NCBI GenBank assembly: GCA_947475995.1
Contig: CANJNI010000001.1
Location: forward strand, 1-64,000
Reading direction: 5' to 3'
Length of the DNA stretch: 64,000 nucleotides
Source of the DNA: Beijerinckiaceae bacterium
GTDB taxonomy: Bacteria > Pseudomonadota > Alphaproteobacteria > Rhizobiales > Beijerinckiaceae
Shown here piece after piece: positions 1 to 8,843 of this stretch. The position numbers and the translations under genes were made by a program. Numbering within the stretch: the stretch's first letter is position 1; each line of letters begins with the position of its first letter. The notes under the pieces are model-generated. The model saw only the letters and a list, made by a program, of their open reading frames with translations, ran no database searches and had not been told where the DNA came from.

Positions 1-116
1 GGAGAGACCCATCGTTCGATTCACCCGCCGGGTGCGTCATCAGGGAGCCCTCCAAATGCGAAGAAATACCTGCAAAATATAGCTGAATCGTGCGTCCAGC
101 GCATTAAATTATTGCG

Positions 117-839
117 TCATCCGGTGAATGCGGGCTTAACCTTTTCAATTACGACTACCACGTTGGGGTCCATGGTCGAGGACATACCCCAGATACGATT
201 AACGCTGAATTCGATCAGATCGCGAAGTTTGTGTCGCACCACAAGACCAATGCGGCGCTTCAGACTGGAACCCATGGTCGACCGGTAAGGATTTCCCGCG
301 AATTTCAGCCGCCACGGCTGACCGATCAACAATTGCATCAGCAGAGAAGCTGACAGAAACGTCCGGTGCGTATGATCGCCGTACTGGCTCACGCCGCCGA
401 AAGGACTGCCACCATTTGGAAAACGCGCGATCACAACGCCGCCTTCGCGCAGCAAAATCGCTAGTTGCGCAAACGTGCGCTGAATGTCCTCGGGATACAG
501 ATGTTCAAACAGGTCGAAGGCGACGACAATATCGAAAGCGCCGGCGTATTCCGCCACCGCATCTGACAGGTCGGGTGCGAAAATCCGGACGCCCTGCTCT
601 TTGGCGAGTTCTACTGCCTCGGGAATAAGTTCCGTCCCGTAAACCGTGGCGCCCTGCGCGCGCGCAAATGCCAGGAACCTGCCGTTGCCGAAGCCCAGTT
701 CCAAGACCTGCTTTCCCCGCAGATCACGGCCGCGCATTTCGCCAGCGAAATAAGCCGCCGCTTCGGGGTCGCAAATCGCAAACGATTCAGATCCCCATTG
801 CTTCCATTCCGCGTAGCCCTGATAGGATTCTGCGGTCAT
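117..839 (-). CDS. class I SAM-dependent methyltransferase
   Basis: A 240-residue cytosolic protein with a Rossmann-type SAM-binding core. The glycine-rich motif I is VLELGFGNGRFL (about residues 45-56), with an acidic residue in GTELIPEA at the end of strand 2 and a DIVVAFDLFEHL motif around residues 103-114. The conserved FPNGGSPFG and DHTHRTF segments resemble methyltransferases of polysaccharide and O-antigen loci. It is the last complete gene of a minus-strand operon with an O-antigen ligase and a tyrosine autokinase, and its ATG overlaps the stop of the preceding gene by 4 bases. Methylation of a surface sugar is inferred from this context. The acceptor cannot be read from the sequence. 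Confidence 0.8.
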   Translation of the reverse strand: MTAESYQGYAEWKQWGSESFAICDPEAAAYFAGEMRGRDLRGKQVLELGFGNGRFLAFARAQGATVYGTELIPEAVELAKEQGVRIFAPDLSDAVAEYAGAFDIVVAFDLFEHLYPEDIQRTFAQLAILLREGGVVIARFPNGGSPFGGVSQYGDHTHRTFLSASLLMQLLIGQPWRLKFAGNPYRSTMGSSLKRRIGLVVRHKLRDLIEFSVNRIWGMSSTMDPNVVVVIEKVKPAFTG

Positions 840-1471
840 GGGTACAGAAGCCCCGTGTCAATCAAAAGGGGACGTGGGAAATTCGGTATCGCCTCGAATG
901 TCTGGAGCATTTTTGTGCGCTGTTCTTTCGATTTGGCGTTCAGAAGTTTCCCCAAACTGACACGCTCAGCGCTGGTTAATTTGTAACTGCCAAAAATCAT
1001 GTCCGCGATCGCGCTGGAACGACCTTCCTGCGGCAGGTCCTCCCAAAGCATCAACTCGATAGGAATTCGGGACGCCATCAGATTTGCGTCATTGGGGCTC
1101 ATGATGATGGACATCGCTAGGGCGCTGACGATATTTTGGGGGGTGTCGCCGGCAGTCCACCGCATGGACGCAAGCTCCCGCCAATACACTGCAAGAGCCG
1201 GCGCATTGGAGACCACCTGGGCAAGCACAAAGGCCCGGACACTTGCGTCGGCGATCGTCTGCATTGGCGCGGACAGTTCAACGGAGGCAAGACGCGCGGC
1301 CGTCGCGATCGGCGACGAGTCGATATAAGCGTAGATGCGATCCGCCTTCCCGTCTCCGCCGAATGCGTCGGTGAACAGAAATCCCGCCATGGTGAGCGCG
1401 CGCATCATTACGAACACGCAGCAGGCGAGGACTGCCGCATGTGTTCCAAGGCGCAGATACCGAATCTTCAT
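836..1471 (-). CDS. membrane-anchored hypothetical protein of the polysaccharide operon
   Basis: A 211-residue protein I do not recognise. One hydrophobic segment (about residues 12-33) follows a short basic start (MKIRYLRLG), which suggests an N-terminal anchor with the rest in the periplasm. The remainder is helical and alanine- and serine-rich, with no cysteine pairs or catalytic motif that I can see. It lies 5 bases downstream of the tyrosine autokinase and overlaps the methyltransferase start by 4 bases, so it is probably translationally coupled and works with them in exopolysaccharide export or modification. The operon position is the only functional clue. Confidence 0.65.
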   Translation of the reverse strand: MKIRYLRLGTHAAVLACCVFVMMRALTMAGFLFTDAFGGDGKADRIYAYIDSSPIATAARLASVELSAPMQTIADASVRAFVLAQVVSNAPALAVYWRELASMRWTAGDTPQNIVSALAMSIIMSPNDANLMASRIPIELMLWEDLPQEGRSSAIADMIFGSYKLTSAERVSLGKLLNAKSKEQRTKMLQTFEAIPNFPRPLLIDTGLLYP

Positions 1472-1476
1472 CGCTG

Positions 1477-3726
1477 CTATTCGCTGTAATATTGCTTGTA
1501 GTAGCGATTGCCGTAGTAATAGCCGTAAGCGTACTTGCCGTACTTCTGGGCTTCCTTCTCGACGACCTGGTTGAGCACGATGCCTGCGGCTTGCTTGCCG
1601 CCGCTCGACTGGATCTGCTTGAAGGCGCGCCCAACGAGTTCACGTGCGGTCGAAGCCCACTTGACCACGAAAACGACCTTGTCGACAAACTGCGCCACGA
1701 CCATCGCGTCAATGACCGGACCCACCGGCGGCGTGTCGATCACCACGAGATCGAAGGACTTGCTGAGACGCTGCAGCAATGCCTTGAACTTTTCAGACCC
1801 CAGCAAATCGGGCGCGTTCTGGGTCCGACCGCCAGCCGGAAGCACCCAGATGTTTCCACGATCGAAACGCTGAATGACGGTAGTGATTTCGGAATCGCCG
1901 ACGAGAAATTCCACCAGCCCCGTGTCTCGCTCCATTCCTGCGAGGCGCGACGACGAGGGATGGCGAAGGTCGCAATCGATGACAAGAACCTTCTGACCGC
2001 CCTGCGCGGCCGACGTGGCCGTACTCATTGCGATGGTGGTCTTGCCCTCGCCCGGGATGGACGACGTGAACATGATGATCTTCGGCGGATGATCAACGTC
2101 CATCATTTGCACGCCCGAACGCAACGAGCGGACAGCCTCGGAAGCGCGGGAGAATGGACGCAGGACCGGATTGAGGAAAAACGGGACAACTTTCCCGTCC
2201 ACCGTAAGGTCGGAGTTGGACTGAAGGCCAATCGAAACCAAAAGTGGCGCGTGGAGCGCCTGCTCCACCTGCACCGGAGTCGTGAATCCGGCGTTCATGG
2301 CCTCGATGGCGAAAGCGCAGACAAGTCCCAGCACAAGTCCTATAATCAGATATGTGGACATCACGAGCGTCCGGACAGGCGAACTCGGAACGCGGGGCGT
2401 CTGAGCCGGGGCGATCACTCGAACATCGCGCGCCTCGAAGGTCGACTGCTCTTCCGTCACGCGGGCGCGCTGGAGAAAGTCCTCGAACAGGCTCTTGTTC
2501 ACTGTGGCCGTGCGCTCGAGCTCGCGAAGCTGGATCGCCGTATCGCTGTCCATCTGCGACTGGCCAGAACCGCTCTCGAGAGCCTTTTCGACCGCTTCCT
2601 CGCGGGCCTTGGCGAGTTCGTATTCGTTCTTGACGCTCGCCGCCAGACGCTGCAGTTCGCCCCCGATGGAACGTTCGATATCCGCCCGTTCGGCGCGCAC
2701 GTTCACGACGAGCGGATGACCGCTGGAGTACCGGGCCAGCAGATCGGCTTCCTTCTGGGTCACAGCGCTGAGCTGGGCGCGCATAGAGGACAACGACGAC
2801 GTGCTCATGGCGTCCGGCAGGCTCTGCACGCTTACGCGCGCGCCTCTGTTGGCTCCACTGATCAGATCGTAGCGGGATTTCTTTTCGGCCGTCTCGGAAC
2901 GCGCCGTTATCAGGCGCGCGTTCAGATCGGCGAGCTGCTGCTGGTTGAGGGTGAGGCCGCTGTTGGCCTGAATTCCCTTCACAGATCGGTAATCAGCGAC
3001 GGCTTTCTCGGAATCCCGAAGTTGCTTGCGCAAATCATCGAGACGATCTCCGAGCCATGTCGAAGCGCGGCGCGCTGCGTCGAAACGCGCGTCCAGCTTG
3101 TCAACCGCATAAGCGTCCGCAACAGCATTCGCCAGGCGCGCGGCTTTCGCTGGATCAATTGAGGCCACCGAGATTGACAGAACGTAACCCTGCCCGCTTC
3201 GAACGACCGATGTTGCTGTGGCCAGAGCGTTGATCGACGTCTGGACGTCAGCGCCACCGGCCTGCGCCAAACCACTAGGAGAATTGGAATCCTGCTGAGT
3301 GGGCTGCTCGCTCGAAATCAGCGAACGAATTGACCCCATCAGCGACCAGCCGCCGCCATCTCTGCGGGGGCCGAATTCGGCATCGGTCACCAGCCGTTCT
3401 TTCTCCACCACACGACGCAGGAGTGTCGACGACCGAATGATGGCCATCTGACTTTCCAGCATCGGCAGATCCAGCACGGCGTCGGACAGGATTGTGTCGG
3501 CGCCTGCGGCCTTTTCCTTGCGGGGATCAAGCAATATCTGGGTGGTAGCCGTAAAGACCGGGATCTGCCGCGCGAGTTGAATAGCGCCGATAACAAGGCA
3601 CAGCGCGGTAACGACGGCTATAACCTTCCACTGACGCCAACCGAAATGAAGCGTTTCGCGCAGATCGAAGCCTTTGGCGGCCCCAGCTTGCTCGGTCTGT
3701 TCATAGCGATCGACATTTTGCAGCAT
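1477..3726 (-). CDS. Wzc/ExoP-type polysaccharide co-polymerase and tyrosine autokinase
   Basis: An inner-membrane co-polymerase of about 749 residues that controls chain length and export of surface polysaccharide, with a cytosolic BY-kinase domain. A first membrane helix (about 35-50) is followed by a Wzz-type periplasmic domain with coiled coil (about 215-430), a second helix (about 455-475) and the kinase: Walker A SSIPGEGKTT (555-564), Walker A' DCDLRHP (584-590) and Walker B VVIDTPP (661-667). The tail (about 729-747) holds ten tyrosines, the usual autophosphorylation cluster. I chose the ATG at 3726 because GGTCGAGAG precedes it. An ATG at 3780 would add 18 residues but has no clear ribosome site. 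The gene follows the O-antigen ligase gene. Confidence 0.9.
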   Translation of the reverse strand: MLQNVDRYEQTEQAGAAKGFDLRETLHFGWRQWKVIAVVTALCLVIGAIQLARQIPVFTATTQILLDPRKEKAAGADTILSDAVLDLPMLESQMAIIRSSTLLRRVVEKERLVTDAEFGPRRDGGGWSLMGSIRSLISSEQPTQQDSNSPSGLAQAGGADVQTSINALATATSVVRSGQGYVLSISVASIDPAKAARLANAVADAYAVDKLDARFDAARRASTWLGDRLDDLRKQLRDSEKAVADYRSVKGIQANSGLTLNQQQLADLNARLITARSETAEKKSRYDLISGANRGARVSVQSLPDAMSTSSLSSMRAQLSAVTQKEADLLARYSSGHPLVVNVRAERADIERSIGGELQRLAASVKNEYELAKAREEAVEKALESGSGQSQMDSDTAIQLRELERTATVNKSLFEDFLQRARVTEEQSTFEARDVRVIAPAQTPRVPSSPVRTLVMSTYLIIGLVLGLVCAFAIEAMNAGFTTPVQVEQALHAPLLVSIGLQSNSDLTVDGKVVPFFLNPVLRPFSRASEAVRSLRSGVQMMDVDHPPKIIMFTSSIPGEGKTTIAMSTATSAAQGGQKVLVIDCDLRHPSSSRLAGMERDTGLVEFLVGDSEITTVIQRFDRGNIWVLPAGGRTQNAPDLLGSEKFKALLQRLSKSFDLVVIDTPPVGPVIDAMVVAQFVDKVVFVVKWASTARELVGRAFKQIQSSGGKQAAGIVLNQVVEKEAQKYGKYAYGYYYGNRYYKQYYSE

Positions 3727-3940
3727 TATCAAGCTCTCGACCAAAAATATGGCGGTAGTGGGGCCTGTCCGGCGAGGCATAAAGTCATGTTTCGACGAAT
3801 CCTAGCAAAATTACCTGACGCGAGACCGCCTCAAAAACAGCCATGTATGGCCGAAAATCGGCGAACCGAAAATATCGCCGCGAATCAAAGGTATCATAGC
3901 GGATGTTGGGGCTCCAGTCGTGGCCGACACCCGCCTTGAC

Positions 3941-5422
3941 CTAGTCAGACATAGACTGGCGCGAGGTGAGAGACTGCGCCACGCCAGCTCCCAGCAGAGC
4001 CATGAAGGTCAAAGTCACAGACTGAATCTGCAGGCTGAAATCAACGAGCGCATGCACGCCGACCAGAAAAGCCGCTGCCGTTGCCATGATCGGGATTGAG
4101 GCGCTCTGCTCTCGTTTCACAAGACCACGGTAGCAGGCAAAAACCAGAAGCCACACGCAGACCAGCAGGGCGGCCCCAAAAATCAACCCAAGCCCTTGAA
4201 ATATTTCGAGGTAAGTGTTGTGGGCCTTGTCCAGAACGCCTTCGATCGGCATCGTCTTGTCTCGGTAGATGGGGAATACGTCCGCGAAGGTCCCGTACCC
4301 AAAGCCCAGGAAAGGCGCATCGAACACGGATCGCAGGGCGATCACATAAATCGCTAACCGGTTCACATCCCCGAAGCCTTCCTGACCGAATAGACGGGCG
4401 AGGAGCCGATCGCCGAAAGCCAGAAACACCCCGGACAGAAGCACGACCAGGATCAGGACGATATCCCACTGGTTCGCCTGTCGTCTGTTCGGACGATTGA
4501 ACGACAGAACGATCAGCACGAACAGCCCCACGGCCGTCGAGATGATGCCGCCGCGCGACGCAGAAAGCAGCAACGCCGCCGACGTGACGCCGCCCGCGGC
4601 GATCCAAAGCCAGCCGCGCTGACCCGTCACCTCAAGGAACTTGGCGACCCGCAGCGACCTGATGCCCCGGGCGCTCTCGACCTCGTGCTGGTACATGCGC
4701 AACAGCAGGGTGAACTGGCATACGAGCCCCAGCCCGGCGTAGGTGGCGAAGGAATTCCGGTTCACGAATGTGGACGACAGATCGGGCGTCTTTGTCCCAC
4801 CCATCGAGGTGATGACGTTGATGGAAAACACGAACAGGACAATTCCGACCAGCGAATAGGCGGCGACGATCACCGCCACAGCGGCGACAAGCTGGTTGGC
4901 TCTCATCCGATCGCGGCAAAGTTGCAGAGCCAGCCAGAAGACCGCCGCCGACGTCAGCAGGCGCACGAGGGCGAGCCCCGTCAAGTCACGATTGACCGAA
5001 ATGCTGCCTGAAACCGGGAACTCGTCGCCCAGAACTTCTGCGGCCATGGTCCAGACCGGATGCACCCAGCCTTGCGGGATGAACGTCCCCATCTGCACGA
5101 AAATGAACGCCACCACGGCGGCAAACAGGAAGGCCGACGCTCCGACATTTTTGAGGCTGACGCTATGGCCGACGCCAAGGCCCAGCCTGCCGGCCTCGTA
5201 AAGAATAACAAGCCCCGGAAACAGCAGGGCGTTGACCGCCCACGGAAACATGCGATTGCCGCCAAGCCACAGCGGCGCCCAGGCCAGTCCGGCCAACATT
5301 ACAATGAAGAGCCAGCGGTCGATCCGAGCTGCAATCGCCTTGGCCGCCGAATTCTTGGGGGCGGCCGACGAGGCGTTGGGCCGACGCAGCTCCCGATTCT
5401 CATCGGATGAAATTTGAGACAT
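3941..5422 (-). CDS. O-antigen ligase/polymerase family membrane protein (Wzy_C)
   Basis: A polytopic inner-membrane protein of about 493 residues with roughly ten or more hydrophobic segments and the large periplasmic loop typical of WaaL/Wzy_C proteins. The conserved stretch FLGFGYGTFADVFP followed by KAHNTYLEIFQGLGL (about residues 370-405) is the family signature, with the His-Asn before the Tyr-Leu-Glu helix. It either joins O-antigen to lipid A core or polymerises exopolysaccharide. The neighbouring Wzc-type kinase favours an EPS polymerase role. I chose the ATG at 5422; the frame can be extended to a TTG at 5464, but that adds a basic stretch and looks less likely. It is the first gene of the minus-strand operon. 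Confidence 0.85.
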   Translation of the reverse strand: MSQISSDENRELRRPNASSAAPKNSAAKAIAARIDRWLFIVMLAGLAWAPLWLGGNRMFPWAVNALLFPGLVILYEAGRLGLGVGHSVSLKNVGASAFLFAAVVAFIFVQMGTFIPQGWVHPVWTMAAEVLGDEFPVSGSISVNRDLTGLALVRLLTSAAVFWLALQLCRDRMRANQLVAAVAVIVAAYSLVGIVLFVFSINVITSMGGTKTPDLSSTFVNRNSFATYAGLGLVCQFTLLLRMYQHEVESARGIRSLRVAKFLEVTGQRGWLWIAAGGVTSAALLLSASRGGIISTAVGLFVLIVLSFNRPNRRQANQWDIVLILVVLLSGVFLAFGDRLLARLFGQEGFGDVNRLAIYVIALRSVFDAPFLGFGYGTFADVFPIYRDKTMPIEGVLDKAHNTYLEIFQGLGLIFGAALLVCVWLLVFACYRGLVKREQSASIPIMATAAAFLVGVHALVDFSLQIQSVTLTFMALLGAGVAQSLTSRQSMSD

Positions 5423-5626
5423 TCGACAACAGACCTTGATGCGACGGCGCCTCGTAACTGCCAAGTTTCGGGACGCCGCCTTTATTTATTTCGACGCACC
5501 GATGAACCGCGGTGAAGCATAGAGCAGCCGCGTTTTCAAGTCAGCGCCCTCTTCCGGCGTTATCCCGCTTGTGAAAAGACAGGCAAAAGCCTAACTGGCG
5601 ATGCCTTTTCCCGTCGAAAGTCCCAC

Positions 5627-6496
5627 ATGCGCGTCCGGCTGACAGCCTCACAAAAACGCCAGAAGCTCCGTATCGCACTTGCGGGCGCAGCATTTGTGTC
5701 GCCCGCCAGCGTTTATGACGCCATGTCGGCAGGGGTTGCGGAACTGGCGGGCTACGACCTCGCCATGCTGGGCGGCTCCGTCGCATCCGCAGCCGCCTTG
5801 GCCGCGCCGGACCTGACGGTGATTTCCCTGACCGAGCTAGCGGGTCTGGTTCGCTCCATCTGCCGCAACACAAATCTTGCCCTGTTTGTCGATGCCGACC
5901 ATGGCTACGGTAACGCGCTGTCTGTGCGTCGGACGATCGAAGAACTGGAACACGCTGGCGCCTCGGGCTGCAGCATAGAGGATACCCAGCTGCCCGCCCG
6001 GTTCGGCGCGAAGGACGAGGAAATCATTTCCACGGAGGAGATGGTCGGCAAGCTAAAGGCGGCTGTGGCCGCGCGGCAGGACCCGAATTTCATCATTGCG
6101 GGGCGCAGCATCGCGGTGCGGCACGAGGGTCTGGAGAAAACGATCGCGCGGCTCAAGGCCTATGCGGCCACGGGCGTCGATCTGATCTTCCCCATCGGGG
6201 TGGACAGTCTGGACCAGATCGTGGCGATCCGTGATGCTGTCGGGCTGCCGATCATGCTCGGCATGGCGCCGAATTTCGCAACGCGCGAGGAACTGGCGGC
6301 TGCCGGAGTGCGGATCATGCTTCAGGGCCACCTGCCCTATGCGGCGGCGGTTGAGACATTTCGGGGGATCTACGAACATCTGCTGACGGGAGGATCGCCG
6401 GATGCGCTGAAATCCCGATTGCCGAAGTCGGATTTTCTCGACGCCGTGCTGCAGGGTCCGGACTACAAGGCCTGGCGCAAGGACACGATGGAATAG
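5627..6496 (+). CDS. isocitrate lyase/PEP mutase superfamily lyase (oxaloacetate decarboxylase-like)
   Basis: A 289-residue cytosolic TIM-barrel enzyme. DADHGYGNA (about residues 86-94) carries the aspartates that bind Mg2+ in this superfamily, and EDTQLPARFG follows. It lacks the KKCGH motif of true isocitrate lyase and the longer length of that enzyme. Length and motif match the oxaloacetate decarboxylase/carboxyvinyl-carboxyphosphonate phosphorylmutase branch, so cleavage or decarboxylation of a 2- or 3-oxo acid is the best guess. It stands alone on the plus strand between two minus-strand genes, and its stop is 1 base from the convergent next gene. Confidence 0.8.
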   Translation: MRVRLTASQKRQKLRIALAGAAFVSPASVYDAMSAGVAELAGYDLAMLGGSVASAAALAAPDLTVISLTELAGLVRSICRNTNLALFVDADHGYGNALSVRRTIEELEHAGASGCSIEDTQLPARFGAKDEEIISTEEMVGKLKAAVAARQDPNFIIAGRSIAVRHEGLEKTIARLKAYAATGVDLIFPIGVDSLDQIVAIRDAVGLPIMLGMAPNFATREELAAAGVRIMLQGHLPYAAAVETFRGIYEHLLTGGSPDALKSRLPKSDFLDAVLQGPDYKAWRKDTME

Positions 6497-6497
6497 C

Positions 6498-7097
6498 TTA
6501 GCGGGTCGACGCTGGAGGGACGCGCGCCTCTTCGCGGAGCTTTGGCAGCTTTTCGAGATAGGCGTCAGCATCGCCGAAATCGACGAAGCTCAGATAGCGC
6601 GCGTGAGCATCCTGCGTGCGGCGCGCATGCTTGATCGGGCACCAGTATTGTTCCGTCACAGATCCAACTTCGCGCGCATAGGCGATGACCCCATTTCCGT
6701 AGGAGCAATAGGCGCAATTGAGCTTCTCGATCAGATTAAGGTAGGCCAGATAGCGCCGATCGAACTCGAAATAGTCGGAGCGTCTGACGCGCGGGATTCC
6801 GTAAACCCGGAAGCAGACAGCCTGATAGACGAAGAGAAAAAGGTCGAGCAGCGCAAACGGAATGACCAGCATGTAGATGAAGGGCGCTGTCAGGATCACC
6901 AGAATGTTGGATTGTCGGACATAGCGCCACAGGCTGATTTTCAGTTCGCGGTGACGCCGCGCGACCTCTTCCTCGAAGATCGCCCTGCCCTTCTCCACCC
7001 CGAAACGCAGGTCCGCGCTGCGGCGCGCTATTTCTGCATCGAGTTCAGCCTGGAGCTGGCGAATCCGTTCGACGATCGAACCCGTATCAGCGGCCAT
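6498..7097 (-). CDS. hypothetical membrane protein with CxxC and WCPIKH motifs
   Basis: A 199-residue protein. The N-terminal half is a charged, probably coiled helix (about 1-58), followed by one long or two short hydrophobic segments (about 63-95). The C-terminal cytosolic part carries CAYC and, about 28 residues further, WCPIKHARR. The three cysteines plus histidine could form a metal site, but that is an inference. I recall similar uncharacterised proteins in proteobacteria but cannot name a function. It is convergent with the preceding lyase and separated by about 60 bases from the TSUP permease upstream on the same strand. Confidence 0.6.
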   Translation of the reverse strand: MAADTGSIVERIRQLQAELDAEIARRSADLRFGVEKGRAIFEEEVARRHRELKISLWRYVRQSNILVILTAPFIYMLVIPFALLDLFLFVYQAVCFRVYGIPRVRRSDYFEFDRRYLAYLNLIEKLNCAYCSYGNGVIAYAREVGSVTEQYWCPIKHARRTQDAHARYLSFVDFGDADAYLEKLPKLREEARVPPASTR

Positions 7098-7160
7098 AAT
7101 GTGCTCCCCGAGATCAGGGAACTCTTGTCCGCCCTATATGGGGAGATAGCAATGGCGGCT

Positions 7161-7952
7161 TCAGGCGAGTAAACGCACGAGACCGTCCCAGATCAGTCTC
7201 AGCCCGACCAGAAATGTCATGACATTGACGAAGCGATAGAACGGACCGGGCGCGACAGTTTTCACCAGTTGCACGCCGATCAGCACCGACACGATGGCCA
7301 CCGGGAACAGAACGAACGAGACTTTCAGGTTCGGCAGATTGACCTGCCCAAGCCAGATGAAGGCGGCGAATTTCGTGTAGTTGAGAATGCCGAACAGGAT
7401 CGCCATCGTGCCGGCATAGACGCGGGGCGACAGCTTTTGCGGGTTCATGAAAACCTGCACGGGCGGCGCGCCCGCATTGGCGACGAAACTTGTGAAACCG
7501 GCCCATACGCCCCAGAACACGCCCCAGGCGGGCTTTCCGGTCTGGGCGGGCGCATCGAAGCCGCCGTGCTTCAACCATGTGTTCAGCACCGAGCCCGCCG
7601 CGATCAGCCCGACCGCCACCAGCACCTCGGCGTCGGTGACGTATTTCGCCAGCGCCATCGCGGCCAGAATGCCGGTCAGACCGCCGACGACGAGGACGAT
7701 CAGGTTTTCACGGTGGAAGTCCTTGCGTAGCGCCCAGATGCCAAAAATGTCCTGCACCATCAGGATGGGCAGCAGGATCGCCGCCACCTGCAGGGGCGGC
7801 GCGACCAGCGCCATCATGGGCAAAGACACCATGCCGACGCCCGAAAACCCGCCCTTCGACAGACCCATCAGGATCACGGCCGGAACCGCCATGGCGTAGA
7901 AGGTCCAGTCGGTGATCATGGGAGGCACGCGCGGCGAGACAACATGCGGCAT
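7161..7952 (-). CDS. TSUP (TauE/SafE) family permease
   Basis: A 263-residue inner-membrane protein with about seven or eight hydrophobic segments and the two related halves typical of the 4-toluene sulfonate uptake permease family, each starting with a glycine-rich helix such as GLSKGGFSGVGMVSLP (about residues 29-44) and GVWAGFTSFVANAGAPP (about 147-163). The family exports or imports sulfite, sulfoacetate or related organosulfur anions. No sulfur-metabolism gene lies next to it, so the substrate is open. Start uncertain: ATG at 7952, or an internal ATG at 7919 that would begin MITDWTFYA. Neither has a strong ribosome site. Confidence 0.8.
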   Translation of the reverse strand: MPHVVSPRVPPMITDWTFYAMAVPAVILMGLSKGGFSGVGMVSLPMMALVAPPLQVAAILLPILMVQDIFGIWALRKDFHRENLIVLVVGGLTGILAAMALAKYVTDAEVLVAVGLIAAGSVLNTWLKHGGFDAPAQTGKPAWGVFWGVWAGFTSFVANAGAPPVQVFMNPQKLSPRVYAGTMAILFGILNYTKFAAFIWLGQVNLPNLKVSFVLFPVAIVSVLIGVQLVKTVAPGPFYRFVNVMTFLVGLRLIWDGLVRLLA

Positions 7953-7994
7953 CCATAAAGGAAACGGACGAAAAAGGAATTGGGCGCGAAGCGA

Positions 7995-8516
7995 TCAAAT
8001 CGTCTGTTTCAAAGCTTGCGCGACCACCGAGAAAGGCAGCACCAGCGACAGGTCGGCATCGCTAAGGCGCAATGCCCCGTAGCTCTCGTACCATTGCGCA
8101 GCGCGGTCATTTTTTGCGTCGATCACCAGAGCGACGCCGCCAACTTCGGCGGCAACGCGCATACAACGGTCGGCTGCGAGTAACAGGAGTGCGCCCCCAA
8201 GGCCCCTGCGCTGAACTTTGAAATCCGTCGCCAAACGTCCAAGGCGAAAAACCGGAACGTCATATCGCGCCAGTCCACGAGCGACGACAGCGGGAGTTCG
8301 CGCATATTCGAGTGAGGCAGGACTCAAAGTGTAGAAGCCAAGCACACGCGAAGGCTCATCCTCGGGACGTGCAACAAAACATTTGGCGCCGCCGCTTTCA
8401 TGGTTTTGACGGGCGTAGCGTTTGAAATAGGCATTCAGGTCCGCGTCCCCGCAATCGAATGCGAGGCGGTCGTGGTGGCGCGCAAGCGGTTCTTCCCGCC
8501 AGACCAGCGCGGTCAT
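7995..8516 (-). CDS. GNAT acetyltransferase toxin (TacT-like)
   Basis: A 173-residue protein of the GNAT family of the toxin type that acetylates charged tRNA and blocks translation. The acetyl-CoA-binding motif A is in RLATDFKVQRRGLGGALL (RRGLGG being the pyrophosphate loop), and the C-terminal AQWYESYGAL holds the conserved tyrosine region. The N-terminal FDCGDADLNAYFKRYA is characteristic of TacT/AtaT relatives. It overlaps the upstream DUF1778 antitoxin gene by 4 bases, the standard arrangement for these pairs. The toxic activity is inferred from family and pairing. Confidence 0.85.
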   Translation of the reverse strand: MTALVWREEPLARHHDRLAFDCGDADLNAYFKRYARQNHESGGAKCFVARPEDEPSRVLGFYTLSPASLEYARTPAVVARGLARYDVPVFRLGRLATDFKVQRRGLGGALLLLAADRCMRVAAEVGGVALVIDAKNDRAAQWYESYGALRLSDADLSLVLPFSVVAQALKQTI

Positions 8517-8788
8517 TTCAGCGTGAAGCCTGCCTTGGCGGCTCGCATCAAACGTTCGGGGGCGGCGGGCGGATTTTCGAGAAGGTCCAGCACGCGCAAC
8601 GAGTCACGCTCCGAAAGCTTGAGACGTTCTGATTCCGAAATATCCGCCTCCGCCTTCGGCAGAACTTCCCGTAAAATGTATCCTGTGAGGTCCAGCCGAT
8701 TGAGCGCGGCGGCGCGCGTCAGCGTAGCCTTGTCTTCGGGACGAAGACGAAGTTCGATCCGGCCGTTATCGGAAATGGCGCGCGGCAT
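8513..8788 (-). CDS. DUF1778 ribbon-helix-helix antitoxin (TacA-like)
   Basis: A 91-residue antitoxin. The N-terminal RIELRLRPEDKATLTRAAAL is a ribbon-helix-helix DNA-binding segment, followed by LDLTGYILREVLPKAE typical of DUF1778. The C-terminal third (LSERDSLRVLDLLENPP) is the usual toxin-wrapping tail. An AGGAG ribosome site stands before the ATG. A perfect palindrome 28 bases upstream (8816-8832) is the likely operator, so the pair probably represses itself. It is translationally coupled to the GNAT toxin gene. Confidence 0.87.
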   Translation of the reverse strand: MPRAISDNGRIELRLRPEDKATLTRAAALNRLDLTGYILREVLPKAEADISESERLKLSERDSLRVLDLLENPPAAPERLMRAAKAGFTLK

Positions 8789-8815
8789 GGGAATCTCCTG
8801 CTTGCGGACAAAATA

Positions 8816-8832
8816 TACGGATTGAATCCGTA
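8816..8832. promoter_or_regulatory. perfect palindrome, likely TacAT operator
   Basis: TACGGATT and AATCCGTA form a perfect 8-base inverted repeat around a single G. It lies 28 bases upstream of the DUF1778 antitoxin start and 11 bases downstream of the stop of the GT87-GtrA gene (both minus strand). Ribbon-helix-helix antitoxins bind such short palindromes, so autoregulation is the natural reading. Binding is inferred. Confidence 0.65.
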
Positions 8833-8843
8833 CCGCAAGAACT

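Noticed and set aside
1441-3162. 573-codon open frame on the plus strand
   Set aside because: It is antisense to the tyrosine autokinase, whose domains and motifs are complete; the plus-strand product is Arg/His-rich and low in family features, as expected of a G+C-rich shadow frame.
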